Assembly (NCBI RefSeq): GCF_000238255.3
Contig: NZ_CP011039.1
Location: 2,281,001-2,345,000 of the forward strand
DNA: 64,000 nt
Direction of reading: 5' to 3'
Source: Pseudoalteromonas spongiae UST010723-006
Lineage (GTDB): Bacteria; Pseudomonadota; Gammaproteobacteria; Enterobacterales; Alteromonadaceae
This document shows, in pieces, positions 36,051-47,155 of this stretch. Position 1 is the first letter of the stretch. Each line of letters opens with the position of its first letter. A program made the position numbers and the translations under genes. Below the pieces are notes generated by a model, which had not been told where the DNA came from, ran no database searches, and worked only from the letters and a program-made list of their open reading frames with translations.

Positions 36051-37073
36051 TTAAAGGTACGGCTGAAACGCGTTGCTGGCGTAGGTTTCTAAACCTTCTG
36101 GTGTTTTACTAATTAAGTATACTGCCAGATTATGTTGCTCTGCATATTGTTTCGCTTGCTCAGTACCCATTATAGTTAATGCAGTTGCTAAACCGTCCGC
36201 TGTCATCGCCGAGGCATGTAGTACTGTTACTGACACTAAATCTTGGCGCACCGGCTTGCCCGTTTCAGGGTGTATAAGGTGGGAGTAATGTACGCCATCC
36301 ACATCATAAAATATACGATAGTCACCTGAAGTCGCCATAGCGATGTCATTTACACGAATTAACTTATGAAATTCACGTGTACCAGGTTCACTATCTGGTT
36401 GTTCAATCGCTAGCACCCAAGGCACGTTATTTGGCTTGTGGCCAGAAGTACGAATTTCACCGCCAATTTCAACCATATAATTGGTTAGCGACAATGAATC
36501 TAAATACTCTGCTACTTTGTCAATACCAAAGCCTTTCGCTGTTGCCGAATAACTTATCTCTAACCCTTCAACTGTTTTCGTCAGGCCATGCTCTGATAGC
36601 TTAAGCTTATCAACACCCATATGTTGCTTTATTTCAGCAATCTCCTCATCACTTGGAATGCTTTCAGGACGGTTATCAGGCCCAAAACCCCATAAATCGA
36701 TTAAAGGACCCATAGTCACATCAAGCGTCTTTGTACTTAAGCCTAAACGAATTGACTCAGCGGTAACGCGGCGGAAATCTTCAGAAATGGGAAAGTTTTG
36801 ATTCGCAGCTAAACGGTTAAATTGGTTGATTTCAGAGTCAGGAATATACGTAGACATTGATTGGTTTACGTCTTTCAATAGGCTTGTTACATCACTGAAT
36901 AAACTCAGTTCCTGCACTCTTTGCTCTGGCACAAATACCTTAATTGTAAAGGTGGTTCCCATAGTCTTGCCTTGCAACAACACCTCTTGCATCTTGGTCT
37001 CTTTAGCCGCTTGTTCACAGCCAACTAAAGTCAGTAGAATCAGAAAAAAAGCAAAATAGTATATTCGTTTCAT
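36051..37073 (-). CDS. apbE: FAD:protein FMN transferase (lipoprotein)
   Basis: A 340-residue lipoprotein (signal ending LTLVGC-EQ) of the ApbE family. It transfers FMN from FAD to Thr in S(T)GAT motifs. Family motifs seen are GTTFTIKVF, SMSTYIPDSEINQFN, GPLIDLWGFGP, SATAKGFGIDKVAEYL, VEIGGEIRTSGH, YSHLIHPETGKPV and SAMTADGLATAL. It acts in the periplasm on NqrB and NqrC, whose target motifs are encoded just upstream. A terminator between nqrF and apbE suggests its own promoter. Confidence 0.94.
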   Translation of the reverse strand: MKRIYYFAFFLILLTLVGCEQAAKETKMQEVLLQGKTMGTTFTIKVFVPEQRVQELSLFSDVTSLLKDVNQSMSTYIPDSEINQFNRLAANQNFPISEDFRRVTAESIRLGLSTKTLDVTMGPLIDLWGFGPDNRPESIPSDEEIAEIKQHMGVDKLKLSEHGLTKTVEGLEISYSATAKGFGIDKVAEYLDSLSLTNYMVEIGGEIRTSGHKPNNVPWVLAIEQPDSEPGTREFHKLIRVNDIAMATSGDYRIFYDVDGVHYSHLIHPETGKPVRQDLVSVTVLHASAMTADGLATALTIMGTEQAKQYAEQHNLAVYLISKTPEGLETYASNAFQPYL

Positions 37074-37092
37074 AAACTTATTATCTTGTAAT

Positions 37093-37132
37093 AAAAAAGG
37101 CTCCTAAATCATTATAGTCGATTTAGGAGCCT
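37093..37132 (-). terminator. Terminator of the nqrABCDEF operon
   Basis: A 13-base perfect stem, AGGCTCCTAAATC with GATTTAGGAGCCT, followed on the minus strand by TTTTTT. It lies between nqrF and apbE. Confidence 0.92.
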
Positions 37133-37169
37133 GAATTGTATCGTAAAAATTTATCTTTTTACCTGTGAA

Positions 37170-38396
37170 TTAACCACCGAAGTCATCAAGTAGGATGTTT
37201 TCATCTTCAACACCCAAGTCTTTCAGCATGTTAATTACTGCCGCGTTCATCATCGGCGGACCACACATGTAGTATTCACAGTCTTCCGGTGCTTCATGAT
37301 CACGTAAATAGTTTTCATAAAGAACATTATGGATAAAGCCTGTGTAACCTTCCCAGTTATCTTCTGGTTGTGGATCTGATAATGCACAGTGCCATACGAA
37401 GTTATCATTCTCAGCCTGTAGGCCATCGAAATCTTCAACGTAGAACATTTCACGCTTAGAACGCGCACCGTACCAGAAGCTCATCTTACGGTCAGAGTTA
37501 AGACGCTTAAGCTGGTCGAAAATGTGCGAACGCATTGGCGCCATACCTGCACCACCACCAACGAATACCATTTCTGCGTCTGTGTCTTTCGCAAAGAACT
37601 CACCAAACGGACCAGAAATTGTCACCTTGTCACCTTCTTTAAGTGACCAGATGTAAGATGACATCTTACCGCAAGGTAAGCTTAAATCACGCGGTGGCGG
37701 CGTAGCGATACGCACGTTAAGCATGATAATGCCTTCTTCTTCTGGGTAGTTAGCCATTGAATATGCACGGATAGTCTCTTCATCAACTTTTGACTCAAGA
37801 CCAAAGAAGCCAAAGTGCTCCCAGTCACCACGATACTCTTCAGGAATATCGAAGTCTGCATATTTAACGTGGTGAGCTGGTGCTTCAATCTGGATGTAAC
37901 CACCTGCACGGAAAGGTACAGATTCGCCATCAGGAATTGCAAGCTTAAGCTCTTTGATGAATGTCGCTTTGTTATCATTTGAGATAACTGTACATTCCCA
38001 CTTTTTAACACCGAAAATTGACTCTTCAAGTTCAATTTCCATGTCACCTTTAACAGCAACCTGACACGCTAAACGACAACCTTCACGCGCTTCACCTTTA
38101 GTAATATGGTCAAGCTCAGTTGGTAGAATGTCACCACCACCTGAATGAACGTCTACGCGACACTGACCACATGAGCCACCGCCACCACATGCAGATGATA
38201 CGAAGATACCTGCATCGGCTAATGCGCCTAAAAGTTTTGAACCTGGCTGTGTGATAATCGCTTTTTCAGGATCACCATTAACACCAATCGTTACGTTACC
38301 GCTAGGTACTAGTTTTGATTTAGCCGCGATGATAATCAGGACTAAGATCACAACAATAGCGATAAACATGCTTACGCCTAATACAACTGTTTCCAT
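37170..38396 (-). CDS. nqrF: Na+-NQR subunit F (NADH dehydrogenase)
   Basis: A 408-residue entry subunit of the sodium pump that oxidises NADH. A single N-terminal membrane helix (about 3-25) is followed by a [2Fe-2S] ferredoxin domain ([10 protein letters not shown] and EGCRLACQ), an FAD domain ([11 protein letters not shown]), and an NADH domain ending FDQ... [13 protein letters not shown]. Length matches Vibrio NqrF. Last gene of the operon; the strong terminator follows. Spacing to nqrE is 20 bases. Confidence 0.97.
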   Translation of the reverse strand: METVVLGVSMFIAIVVILVLIIIAAKSKLVPSGNVTIGVNGDPEKAIITQPGSKLLGALADAGIFVSSACGGGGSCGQCRVDVHSGGGDILPTELDHITKGEAREGCRLACQVAVKGDMEIELEESIFGVKKWECTVISNDNKATFIKELKLAIPDGESVPFRAGGYIQIEAPAHHVKYADFDIPEEYRGDWEHFGFFGLESKVDEETIRAYSMANYPEEEGIIMLNVRIATPPPRDLSLPCGKMSSYIWSLKEGDKVTISGPFGEFFAKDTDAEMVFVGGGAGMAPMRSHIFDQLKRLNSDRKMSFWYGARSKREMFYVEDFDGLQAENDNFVWHCALSDPQPEDNWEGYTGFIHNVLYENYLRDHEAPEDCEYYMCGPPMMNAAVINMLKDLGVEDENILLDDFGG

Positions 38397-38416
38397 CGTA
38401 TAGTTTCCTCGCTACC

Positions 38417-39025
38417 TTAAAGTGAAATACCAGAGAATGACATAAAGCCAAGACCCATAAGACCTACAGTAATAAAGGTAATACCTAAACCACGAAGACC
38501 ATCAGGAATATCAGCATACTTCATCTTCTCACGAATACCCGCTAGCGCAACAATCGCAAGCGCCCAACCAACACCAGAACCAATACCAAATACCACTGAT
38601 TCAGTGAAGTTATAGTTACGCTCAACCATGAATGCTACTGCACCAAAAATCGCACAGTTTACGGTGATAAGTGGTAAGAAGATACCCAGCGCGTTGTATA
38701 GCGGTGGGAAGAACTTATCAAGTGCCATTTCAAGGATTTGCACAAGTGCTGCGATAACACCGATGAATGTTAGGAACTTAAGAAAGCTTAAGTCAGCTTC
38801 AGGATAACCTAACCACTCAAGTGCACCAGGTGCAAGCAAGTTGTGGTAAACCAAGTTGTTTACTGGTACTGCAACACCTAATACGAAGATTACAGCAACA
38901 CCAAGACCTAAAGAGGTAGTAACTTTCTTTGATACCGCTAGGAATGTACACATACCTAGGAAGAAAGAAAGCGCTAAGTTTTCAATGAAAACCGCTTTGA
39001 TAAATAGATTAATATAATGTTCCAT
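38417..39025 (-). CDS. nqrE: Na+-NQR subunit E
   Basis: A 202-residue integral membrane subunit with six helices. With NqrD it forms an antiparallel pair that holds the Fe site; cysteines in LGMCTFLAV and ITVNCAIFG provide the ligands. Length and sequence ([20 protein letters not shown]) are typical. Fifth gene of the operon. Confidence 0.96.
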   Translation of the reverse strand: MEHYINLFIKAVFIENLALSFFLGMCTFLAVSKKVTTSLGLGVAVIFVLGVAVPVNNLVYHNLLAPGALEWLGYPEADLSFLKFLTFIGVIAALVQILEMALDKFFPPLYNALGIFLPLITVNCAIFGAVAFMVERNYNFTESVVFGIGSGVGWALAIVALAGIREKMKYADIPDGLRGLGITFITVGLMGLGFMSFSGISL

Positions 39026-39035
39026 CTCTTACCTC

Positions 39036-39665
39036 TTATGCTTTCTCTACTTGGTCTTTCTTATAAGTACGAAGTACCCAAATGAATAAACCAATGATGA
39101 AGAAAGAACTTGGTGGAAGAATTAGAAGACCCATTGGCTGATAGAAACCACCTTCAGAAACTAACGGTAAGATTTCAACATCAAACAGCGTACCTTTACC
39201 GAATAGTTCACGAATGAAACCAACAGTTAGTAGTACTACTGAGTAACCAAGACCATTACCAACACCGTCTAGGAAAGACATCATTGGTGGCGACTTCATT
39301 GCATATGCTTCCGCGCGGCCCATTACAATACAGTTAGTAATGATTAGACCAACAAATACCGAAAGCTCTTTCGCCGTTGCGTAAACAAACGCTTGTAGCG
39401 TTTGGTCAACAACGATTACTAATGATGCAATAATCGTCATCTGTACGATAATACGTACGCTTGATGGAATATGGTTACGGATCATCGAGATGAATAAGCT
39501 CGAGAAAGCCGTTACTAATGTCAATGCGATTGACATGATAAGCGCATTTTTAAGGCTTGAAGTTACTGCTAGTGCAGAACAAATGCCCAGTACTTGAAGT
39601 GCAATTGGGTTGTTTGCAAAAACAGGACCAAACAAGACTTCTTTCATTTCTTTTGAATTAGCCAT
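39036..39665 (-). CDS. nqrD: Na+-NQR subunit D
   Basis: A 209-residue membrane protein related to NqrE, with cysteines in [11 protein letters not shown] and [14 protein letters not shown] that line the Fe site. It shares the helix repeat structure of RnfE/NqrD proteins. It starts directly at the end of nqrC (one-base overlap), indicating coupled translation. Confidence 0.96.
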   Translation of the reverse strand: MANSKEMKEVLFGPVFANNPIALQVLGICSALAVTSSLKNALIMSIALTLVTAFSSLFISMIRNHIPSSVRIIVQMTIIASLVIVVDQTLQAFVYATAKELSVFVGLIITNCIVMGRAEAYAMKSPPMMSFLDGVGNGLGYSVVLLTVGFIRELFGKGTLFDVEILPLVSEGGFYQPMGLLILPPSSFFIIGLFIWVLRTYKKDQVEKA

Positions 39666-40411
39666 TAGTTCAATGCTCCTTCACGTACTTTCGCTAGGAA
39701 TGGACCAAACGCTTTTTCGCTTGTCCAGAACTTGAATGTGTTATCAACACCTACAGAAGTAAGCGTTGCACCAGATAAACCATCCACTTTATGCACATTG
39801 TTACCCGCTGTACCTTTCACGATATCAACTGGTAATTGCTTGTCTTCCCAAGTCGCAGTCCACTTAGGGTTTTGGATTTCACCACCAAGACCCGGCGTTT
39901 CATTGTGCTTGTAGAAGTTAATCGCTTTAACTGTTTTAGTGTCAGTATCTAACGCTAAGAAACCGTACATAATACCCCAAAGGCCGTAACCTTGAACTGG
40001 TAGAATGATTGTTTCTACTTTACCGCTGTCATTTTTTGCAAAATAAACTGGCGACTCAGTTGTCATGCGCTGAACACCTGCTTTATCGTCTTGCTTGTCT
40101 AATTTGATGCTGCGTTTAGCATCGAACTTAGTCATTTCAAAATCAAAGCTGTTCGGATCAGTGTCAACGAACTCACCTGTTTTCATATCAACAACGCGAG
40201 CTTCAATGTTTGCATTGAATGTTTCAGACACATTTTTAACGTCAGCAAAACCAGCTGCAGCTAGAATATTACGCTGAACGTCTTGTGTTTTGTTTGCTTG
40301 CTGTAGCGGACGAAGTTGCACAGCGGCAAGCGATACAACTACCGCGCACACTAAACATAAGCCAACTACAACACCAAGTGTTTTGCCGATAGATTCGTTA
40401 TTACTAGCCAC
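39665..40411 (-). CDS. nqrC: Na+-NQR subunit C (covalent FMN)
   Basis: A 248-residue subunit with one N-terminal membrane helix and a periplasmic FMN domain. The FMN-accepting motif SGATLTS lies in [14 protein letters not shown]; the Thr is the ApbE target. It overlaps nqrB by 8 bases and nqrD by 1. Length is normal. Confidence 0.96.
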   Translation of the reverse strand: MASNNESIGKTLGVVVGLCLVCAVVVSLAAVQLRPLQQANKTQDVQRNILAAAGFADVKNVSETFNANIEARVVDMKTGEFVDTDPNSFDFEMTKFDAKRSIKLDKQDDKAGVQRMTTESPVYFAKNDSGKVETIILPVQGYGLWGIMYGFLALDTDTKTVKAINFYKHNETPGLGGEIQNPKWTATWEDKQLPVDIVKGTAGNNVHKVDGLSGATLTSVGVDNTFKFWTSEKAFGPFLAKVREGALN

Positions 40412-41603
40412 GAGCCAATCTCCTCTTGATGTTCGACTGAACTACAAAGTGGTCGAATAACGGTGCAAACAAGTTAGCAAATAGAATTGCTAGCATCATA
40501 CCCTCTGGGTATGCAGGGTTTACAACACGGATTAATACAACCATTACACCAATAAGAATACCGTATGCCCACTTACCTTTATCTGTGAAAGACGCAGAAA
40601 CTGGGTCGGTCGCCATGAAGAACATACCAAATGCGAAGCCACCTAGTACTAGGTGCCAATGCCAAGGCATAGCGAACATGTTATTGGTTTCAGAGCCGAT
40701 ACCATTTAATAGGAATGACATTGCAACCATACCTGCAAACACACCTAGTACGATGCGCCATGAAGCGATACGGAAGTAAATTAGTGCTAAACCACCAATC
40801 ATCAGTGCTAGTGTCGACGTTTCACCTACAGAACCTTGAACGAAACCGTAGAATGCATTCCACCATAGCTCCATGTTGCTGTAGTCAACGCTACCAACAA
40901 CCGCTTGGCCAAGCATAGTCGCACCAGAGAAACCATCTACCGCTGTCCACACAGTATCACCAGAGATTTGTGCAGGGTATGCGAAGAATAAGAATGCACG
41001 ACCAGCAAGTGCTGGGTTTAAGAAGTTACGGCCTGTACCACCAAATACTTCTTTCGCCATTACCACACCAAAGGTAATACCTAGTGCTACCTGCCAAAGC
41101 GGAATTGTCGCTGGCAGAATAAGTGCGAATAGTACCGATGTTACGAAGAAACCTTCATTAACTTCGTGCTTACGAATCGATGCAAATAGTACTTCCCAGA
41201 AACCACCTACAGCAAACACAGTCGCGTAAATTGGTAGGAAGAAACAAGCACCGTAGAACATTTTAGCGCCCCAACCCGATGTTGCAGTTAATTCACCGCC
41301 AAACATTTGGAATAACGCAACCTGCCATGAATCACCTAAAGCGAAACCATTAGCAAGCGCGATTGACGCTTGATGACCAATGTTAAACATACCGAAGAAC
41401 ATAGCTGGGAATGTCGCCATCCACACTAAAATCATAATACGTTTAAGGTCGATATTATCACGTACGTGAGAGCCAGTTTTAGTTACATGACCTGGCGTGT
41501 AGAAAATAGTCGCAGCTGCTTCATACAGTGCATACCATTTTTCGTGTTTACCACCTGGTTCAAAATGCGGCTCGATATCTTCAAGAAACTTCTTTAAGCC
41601 CAT
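40404..41603 (-). CDS. nqrB: Na+-NQR subunit B (covalent FMN, riboflavin)
   Basis: A 399-residue membrane subunit, with the N-terminus [14 protein letters not shown] typical of the family and about ten helices. The Thr of SGAT in [13 protein letters not shown] carries FMN. NqrB holds the sodium path. The start at 41603 has AAGG about 9 bases upstream and is preferred to an upstream start 7 codons earlier. Confidence 0.96.
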   Translation of the reverse strand: MGLKKFLEDIEPHFEPGGKHEKWYALYEAAATIFYTPGHVTKTGSHVRDNIDLKRIMILVWMATFPAMFFGMFNIGHQASIALANGFALGDSWQVALFQMFGGELTATSGWGAKMFYGACFFLPIYATVFAVGGFWEVLFASIRKHEVNEGFFVTSVLFALILPATIPLWQVALGITFGVVMAKEVFGGTGRNFLNPALAGRAFLFFAYPAQISGDTVWTAVDGFSGATMLGQAVVGSVDYSNMELWWNAFYGFVQGSVGETSTLALMIGGLALIYFRIASWRIVLGVFAGMVAMSFLLNGIGSETNNMFAMPWHWHLVLGGFAFGMFFMATDPVSASFTDKGKWAYGILIGVMVVLIRVVNPAYPEGMMLAILFANLFAPLFDHFVVQSNIKRRLARG

Positions 41604-41607
41604 GGGA

Positions 41608-42951
41608 TTAACCTTCCTTCTCAATAGTAGTCAGGCGTTCACGAAGGATTGGACCGTACTCGTATTTACCTGGACAAACGAAGGTACATAGCGCTAAATC
41701 TTCTTCATCTAGCTCAAGTGCACCTAGCGAAATCGCACCATCTAAATCACCCGCGATTAAATCACGAAGTAATAAAGTAGGAAGAATATCTAAAGGCATA
41801 ATGCGCTCGTAGTTACCGATTGGCACCATAGAACGGCTTGAGCCACCTGTTGATGTCGTCATTTTGAATAAACGACTAGGCGCTAAATGCGATAGGAAAG
41901 TACGTGTTACAGAGAATTTCTTCGCACCTGGAGCAATCCAACCGAATAATTCTTTTTCACGACCTTCTAATAATGCTGTGATCTGAGTGTGGTAACGACC
42001 TAAGAAAGCGTGAGGGCCACTTGCCGTAGTACCCGAAAGTACAGAACCAGAAATCACACGGTTTTCGCCATCTTCTAACTCACCAGCAACGATGTCATCT
42101 GTAGATGCACCTAGTTGAGTTTTGATTAAACGTGGGTTTTTAACAGTAGGACCTGCTAACGCCACAACGCGATCAGTGAAGATTTCACCTGTTAGGAATA
42201 GTTTACCGAATGCAATCACATCCTGGTAACCTAAGTGCCATACCTGCTTGCTAGCAGAAACAGCGTCTAAGTGGTGAATGTGAGTACCTACTAAACCTGC
42301 TGGGTGCTTACCACCGAACTCATGTACTTCTACTTGAGCTACAGATGAAGAAGGAACAGTTGCACCAGGCGCCTTACATACAAACACTTTACCGTCAGTT
42401 AGGCGAGAAACAACCACTAGGCCTGCTTCAAACGCTTCAGCTTGTTCAGCAATAACAATTGCTGGGTCTGCTGCTAATGGGTTAGTGTCAATTGCAGTAA
42501 CAAAGATCGAGCTCGGCGTTGAATCCAAAGCTGGAACTTTACTGAATGGACGGGTACGAAGCGCCGGCCATTGACCTGATTCAACCAGTACTTCTTGCAC
42601 TTTTGCACGGTCAAGGCTCGCTAGCTCACCTGCCGAGAAAGACGCAAACGTTTCTTGCTCACTGCCGTTAACTTCAATAACAACAGATTGCAATACACGC
42701 TTAGCACCGCGATTGACTTCTTTAACAACACCAGAGGCTGGTGCAGTATACTTAACGCCAGGATTCTTTTTGTCGACAAAAAGAACTTGGCCTTTCTTGA
42801 CTTGGTCATCCACACGAACATGCATGGTAGGACGCATACCAATAAATTCTTCACCTAGCACAGCGACTCTTTTAACGGCAGAACCGTCATGAATCACCTG
42901 CGAAGGTGCGCCTTCAATTGGCAAGTCCAGACCTTTTTTTATGTTGATCAT
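41608..42951 (-). CDS. nqrA: Na+-NQR subunit A
   Basis: A 447-residue soluble subunit on the cytoplasmic face. The N-terminus [14 protein letters not shown], the lipoyl-like segment [18 protein letters not shown] and the C-terminal [17 protein letters not shown] are family features. The ATG at 42951 matches the family; another ATG at 42963 would add four residues, and neither has a clear Shine-Dalgarno sequence. First gene of the nqrABCDEF operon. Confidence 0.96.
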   Translation of the reverse strand: MINIKKGLDLPIEGAPSQVIHDGSAVKRVAVLGEEFIGMRPTMHVRVDDQVKKGQVLFVDKKNPGVKYTAPASGVVKEVNRGAKRVLQSVVIEVNGSEQETFASFSAGELASLDRAKVQEVLVESGQWPALRTRPFSKVPALDSTPSSIFVTAIDTNPLAADPAIVIAEQAEAFEAGLVVVSRLTDGKVFVCKAPGATVPSSSVAQVEVHEFGGKHPAGLVGTHIHHLDAVSASKQVWHLGYQDVIAFGKLFLTGEIFTDRVVALAGPTVKNPRLIKTQLGASTDDIVAGELEDGENRVISGSVLSGTTASGPHAFLGRYHTQITALLEGREKELFGWIAPGAKKFSVTRTFLSHLAPSRLFKMTTSTGGSSRSMVPIGNYERIMPLDILPTLLLRDLIAGDLDGAISLGALELDEEDLALCTFVCPGKYEYGPILRERLTTIEKEG

Positions 42952-43326
42952 ACGCACTTGCATTACATTAATGAAAAGAAACTGAAAAATCTAACCATGT
43001 ACCACCAAACATTCACGAAAGTGCAAATATTAAGCGATACAATCGAATCTATACATATTCCCCGAATTTTAACATTAATTCGGATGACTATGCGAGTCTA
43101 AATTGAAATTTATGCTTACAAATTAAAGCCTAAAATTTGTACTTTACAAGTTACTAAACGCTCTAATCTACTGGGTCGATCACCATTTCAATTAAATCAA
43201 TTAGCCAAAAGTGTTATGTGAGAAATTTTCAGGGGGAAGAAGATTGGTGGGATTGAGAATTAAGAGTTCAGAATATCGGCATGCTACAACACCAACCTTC
43301 TGAACTCTAAAAGGAGACTCGGAGTT
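42952..43326. other. Intergenic region between fabV and nqrA
   Basis: No gene. It should contain the nqr promoter (minus strand). Seen are CCGAATT/AATTCGG (43062-43068 and 43077-43083), a possible operator, and AGAGTTCAGAA/TTCTGAACTCT (43263-43273 and 43298-43308) with a 24-base loop near the end of fabV. The latter may help end fabV transcripts but lacks a T-run. Confidence 0.5.
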
Positions 43327-44514
43327 TTACACTAACTCGATATCTGCAACTGGGTTTACATCAGCGTCGTAATCCACGCTGTCGATACCAAAACCGAATA
43401 GTTTTAAAAATTCATTATGATAGCTCACGTAATCCGTAAGTTCGTCAATTGAATCGCTATCTACAGCATCCCAAATAGTTCGTACGCGAGCTTGAACGTC
43501 ATCTTCCAACTCTTTGTAGTTTTGGAATAAATGGCCACCTTCGTCAAAGCGTGGGTTATCACCGTAAAGGTTTTCACGGAATAAACCATTGATCTGTTCA
43601 ATTGTTCCTTCGTAAGTTCCGTCTTCTTTCATCACTTTGAAAAGACCAGAAATGTAAAGTGGCATAATTGGAATTGCTGAGCTCGCTTGCGTTACAACAG
43701 CATTTAGTGAAGAAACATACGCTTCACCATTTAGGCTCGCTGTTTTATCTTTAATTGCTGCGGCTGCACGATCTAAGTCTTCTTTTGCTTTACCGATTGT
43801 CGCATGGCCATAGATTGGCCACGTTAATTCTTTACCAATGTAGGTATAAGCTGTTGTTTTAAAACCGTCAGCAAGTACATCAGCCTGTTGCAGTGCATCA
43901 AGCCACATTTCCCAGTCTTCACCGCCCATAACTTTTACAGTATTAGCGATTTCTTCTTCACTTGCTGCGTCAACAGTTACTTCATCGATAACACGCTTAG
44001 ACGTGTTTAAGTTTTTAGTTGTTACAGAGTTACCAATTGGCTTAAGTACTGATGAATAGGTTTCACCTGTATTTGGATCGGTACGACGTGGTGAAGCAAG
44101 GCTGTAAATGACTAAATCAACTTTACCTAGCTCTTCTTTAATGGTTGCAATCGTTTTTTCTTTTAATTCGTTAGAAAATGCATCGCCATTAATGTTTTTT
44201 GACCAAAGGCCAGCCGCTTCAGCTTCTGCTTGAAATGCCGCTGTGTTGTACCAGCCTGCAGAACCTGTACGCTTTTCCGTACCTTCTTTTTCAAAGAACA
44301 CACCTAACGTTTTTGCGCCTGCGCCAAATGCTGCAGTAATACGTGATGCAAGACCGTAGCCAGTAGATGCACCAATTACTAATACGTTTTTAGGTCCAGT
44401 TTCTAATTGGCCTTGAGACTTCACATATTCAATTTGCTCTTTCACATGAGCTGCACAGCCTACTGGGTGCGCGTTTGTACAAATAAAACCACGAATTTTA
44501 GGCTTGATAACCAT
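43327..44514 (-). CDS. fabV: Trans-2-enoyl-ACP/CoA reductase FabV
   Basis: A 395-residue NADH-dependent enoyl reductase of the FabV class, about 60% larger than FabI. The N-terminus [18 protein letters not shown], the nucleotide-binding [15 protein letters not shown] and the active-site pair Y-x8-K in [21 protein letters not shown] (Tyr of WPIYGH and Lys of GKAK) are visible. It completes the fatty acid elongation cycle and gives low sensitivity to triclosan in other bacteria. Single gene. Confidence 0.95.
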   Translation of the reverse strand: MVIKPKIRGFICTNAHPVGCAAHVKEQIEYVKSQGQLETGPKNVLVIGASTGYGLASRITAAFGAGAKTLGVFFEKEGTEKRTGSAGWYNTAAFQAEAEAAGLWSKNINGDAFSNELKEKTIATIKEELGKVDLVIYSLASPRRTDPNTGETYSSVLKPIGNSVTTKNLNTSKRVIDEVTVDAASEEEIANTVKVMGGEDWEMWLDALQQADVLADGFKTTAYTYIGKELTWPIYGHATIGKAKEDLDRAAAAIKDKTASLNGEAYVSSLNAVVTQASSAIPIMPLYISGLFKVMKEDGTYEGTIEQINGLFRENLYGDNPRFDEGGHLFQNYKELEDDVQARVRTIWDAVDSDSIDELTDYVSYHNEFLKLFGFGIDSVDYDADVNPVADIELV

Positions 44515-44611
44515 AAGTTAATTCCACTTTTACCTAATAAAATCTTTTAAAATTGTTGCTAGTTTAAAGCAAAGCACTGCCAAACAGGTCTGATCAGCAA
44601 ATAATTTTCAT

Positions 44612-44632
44612 AAAAAAGGGGCTTACGCCCCC
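44612..44632 (-). terminator. Terminator of the TRAP transporter operon
   Basis: On the minus strand GGGG-cgtaag-CCCC hairpin followed by six T, 15 bases after the substrate-binding protein gene. Confidence 0.85.
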
Positions 44633-44647
44633 TATCATCTTATCGTG

Positions 44648-45745
44648 TTATCGATTCGAATAATATTCCATTTCTGAAATCTGGTGATACGCCTTAACTT
44701 GCTGTAAGAACTCTGAGTAAGAACGCCATACTTTTGCCACGGCCTCATCATTACGTGCTTGCTCACTAATCACCTCCATAGTTGCCGCCTTTAGTGCCTG
44801 CATAACTTCTGGGGAGAATTTGCGCAGTTTCACATTGTGCTTGTTTTTCAGCTGATCAAGCGCAGTATTATTGCGAGCCGTATACTCATCTAACATATCT
44901 TGGTTTGCAGTACGCATCGCTGAGGTCACAATGGCCTGCAAATCACTCGGTAAAGACGCATACGCCTCTTTATTAATTAGAAACTCTAAATTCGCGCCTG
45001 GTTCATGCCAACCAGAATAATAGTAAAACTCTGCTGCTTTATTTAAACCAAAGGCTAAATCGTTATACGGACCAACCCACTCGGTGGCATCAATTGCACC
45101 AGTTTGTAGTGCAGTGAAAATTTCACCACCAGTTAGAGACAATGGCACGCCGCCGAGTTTTTCAAGCACTTCACCGCCTAAACCCGGAATACGCATTTTT
45201 AAGCCTTTTAAATCCTCAACGCTATTCACTTCTTTTTTAAACCAGCCAGCCATTTGTACGCCGGTATTGCCACCGGCCGCGGGAATTAAGTTGTAAGGTT
45301 CATAGAGCTCTTTCCATAATTCCATACCACCACCATGGTGCAACCAGCCGTTAACTTCTTGTGCATTCATGCCAAACGGTATTGCAGTAAAGAATTGCGC
45401 CGCAGGAATTTTTCCTTTCCAATAATAGGCTGCGCTGTGACCCATTTCAGCGGTACCGCTCGATACGGTATCAAATACCTCAAATCCAGGGACTAACTCG
45501 CCTGCGCCATACACTTTAATTTTTAAGCGGCCATTACTCATTGCCTCCACATTTTCTGCAAAACGCTCTGGCGCGGTACCTAGCCCTGGGTAATTTTTTG
45601 GCCAACTGGTCACTAGCTTCCATTTAAAGCTTTGTTGCTGTTCGACCGTGTTTGTTGTTGCATTACTGGTTTGTTGTTCTTGACCACAACCACTTAAACC
45701 AATCGCCAAGGCAATTGAAGTGATTAGTGTACTTAGTTTTTTCAT
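44648..45745 (-). CDS. dctP: TRAP transporter substrate-binding protein (DctP family)
   Basis: A 365-residue periplasmic binding protein anchored as a lipoprotein (LSGCGQEQ). DctP-family features are SWPKNYPGLGTAPERFAE, GLKMRIPGLGGEVLEKLG (the conserved Arg that binds the substrate carboxylate), and GAIDATEWVGPYND. The WVGPYND/HEPGANLEF variant is seen in members for alpha-keto and hydroxy acids, so a 2-oxo acid is a reasonable guess. Downstream of DctQ and DctM. Confidence 0.88.
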   Translation of the reverse strand: MKKLSTLITSIALAIGLSGCGQEQQTSNATTNTVEQQQSFKWKLVTSWPKNYPGLGTAPERFAENVEAMSNGRLKIKVYGAGELVPGFEVFDTVSSGTAEMGHSAAYYWKGKIPAAQFFTAIPFGMNAQEVNGWLHHGGGMELWKELYEPYNLIPAAGGNTGVQMAGWFKKEVNSVEDLKGLKMRIPGLGGEVLEKLGGVPLSLTGGEIFTALQTGAIDATEWVGPYNDLAFGLNKAAEFYYYSGWHEPGANLEFLINKEAYASLPSDLQAIVTSAMRTANQDMLDEYTARNNTALDQLKNKHNVKLRKFSPEVMQALKAATMEVISEQARNDEAVAKVWRSYSEFLQQVKAYHQISEMEYYSNR

Positions 45746-45775
45746 GCTTCCTCCGTGCGTTCCATTGCAATAATT

Positions 45776-47155
45776 TTATGCATAAAGCTGGCTAGGCAAC
45801 CACGTTACTAAACTTGGATACGCAGCCATTAACGCCAATAAAATCAATTGAATAATAATAAAAGGTATCACGCCTTTGTAAATTTGCGAGGTTAACACCG
45901 ATTTTGGTGCAACACCGCGTAAATAAAACAGTGCAAAGCCAAAAGGCGGAGTTAAAAACGAGGTTTGTAAATTCACCGCAATCATAATGCCAAGCCAAAT
46001 AGGATCTGCCCCCATCATTAATAAAATCGGTGCAACAATTGGCACTACGACAAATGTGATTTCAATAAAATCTAAAATAAAGCCAAGTAAAAACATCACT
46101 AGCATCACAACAAGCATGGCACCAAATAAGCCACCGGGCAGTGCTTCAAACATTTCAGCAATCAGTTCTTCGCCGCCAAACCCTCTAAAAACCAGTGAGA
46201 ACAGCGATGCGCCGATTAAAATCATAAACACCATGGCAGTCACTTTGGTGGTGCTTTGCATTACCGCGTTTAAATTTGTAAGGTTAAACTGCTTTTGCCA
46301 AACGGCTAAAATAATGGCGCCAAATGCGCCAACACCAGCGGCTTCTGTTGGTGTGGCAATACCAAATAAAATAGAACCTAACACAATAAAAATCAGCATC
46401 AGTGGCGGCACTAAAGCGACAAATAGCGATACTTGCTTGCGCTTTTTAATATGTTCAATATCTTCATCCAATAATGCAGGAACTTGTTCTGGTTTAAATA
46501 CCGCAACAAACACTGAGTACAAAATATAAAGCCCTACCAAAATGATGCCAGGGATCACAGCACCTGCGAATAAATCGCCTACACTGACATTCTCTGGCGA
46601 GAAAATTCCCATATTAAGTTGTGCTTGCTGATAGCTACTGGATAACACATCACCCAGTAATACCAATGCGATTGAAGGCGGAATGATCTGCCCAAGCGTG
46701 CCCGTTGCAGTAATAATACCGCAGCTATATTGTTCGCTATAGCCTCGCTTTAACATGGTTGGCAATGCCAATAACCCCATAGTTACAACGGTTGCACCCA
46801 CAATACCCGTACTTGCGGCAAGCAACATGCCCACTAAGGTTACCGCAATACCCATGCCCGCTTTGCGTTTACCCATAACCACGGCCATGGCGTCGAGTAA
46901 GTTTTCAGCAACTTTCGATTTTTCCAGCATTACGCCCATAAAGACAAATAATGGCACAGCAATTAAAGTGCTATTAGTGACTATGCCAAATAAACGATTT
47001 GGCAACGCATGCAAAAACGCCCCATCAAAAATACCAAACAGACTGCCAATACCGGCAAAAATAAGCGCTGTTCCCGCCAATGAAAATGCCACGGGAAAAC
47101 CCATTAAAAGTACAACGCAAACACATATAAAGAGTAAAATTGCCATATATTCCAT
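45776..47155 (-). CDS. dctM: TRAP transporter large permease DctM
   Basis: A 459-residue permease with about twelve helices, catalysing Na+-coupled uptake. Typical motifs are GFPVAFSLAGTAL, the helical-hairpin GTLGQIIPPSIALVLLGD and FLLGFILDFIEITFVVVPIV. It overlaps the small subunit gene by one base and lies 30 bases before dctP. Length is normal. Confidence 0.93.
   Translation of the reverse strand: MEYMAILLFICVCVVLLMGFPVAFSLAGTALIFAGIGSLFGIFDGAFLHALPNRLFGIVTNSTLIAVPLFVFMGVMLEKSKVAENLLDAMAVVMGKRKAGMGIAVTLVGMLLAASTGIVGATVVTMGLLALPTMLKRGYSEQYSCGIITATGTLGQIIPPSIALVLLGDVLSSSYQQAQLNMGIFSPENVSVGDLFAGAVIPGIILVGLYILYSVFVAVFKPEQVPALLDEDIEHIKKRKQVSLFVALVPPLMLIFIVLGSILFGIATPTEAAGVGAFGAIILAVWQKQFNLTNLNAVMQSTTKVTAMVFMILIGASLFSLVFRGFGGEELIAEMFEALPGGLFGAMLVVMLVMFLLGFILDFIEITFVVVPIVAPILLMMGADPIWLGIMIAVNLQTSFLTPPFGFALFYLRGVAPKSVLTSQIYKGVIPFIIIQLILLALMAAYPSLVTWLPSQLYA

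Noticed and set aside
37682..38059. 125-codon minus-strand ORF within nqrF
   Set aside because: It is an out-of-frame reading of the certain nqrF gene.
45987..46529. 180-codon ORF on the plus strand opposite dctM, and a second one at 46755-47174
   Set aside because: Both are antisense shadows of a highly hydrophobic permease gene. The translations are rich in Ile, Thr, Lys and Pro with no recognisable domain, and no RBS is visible.
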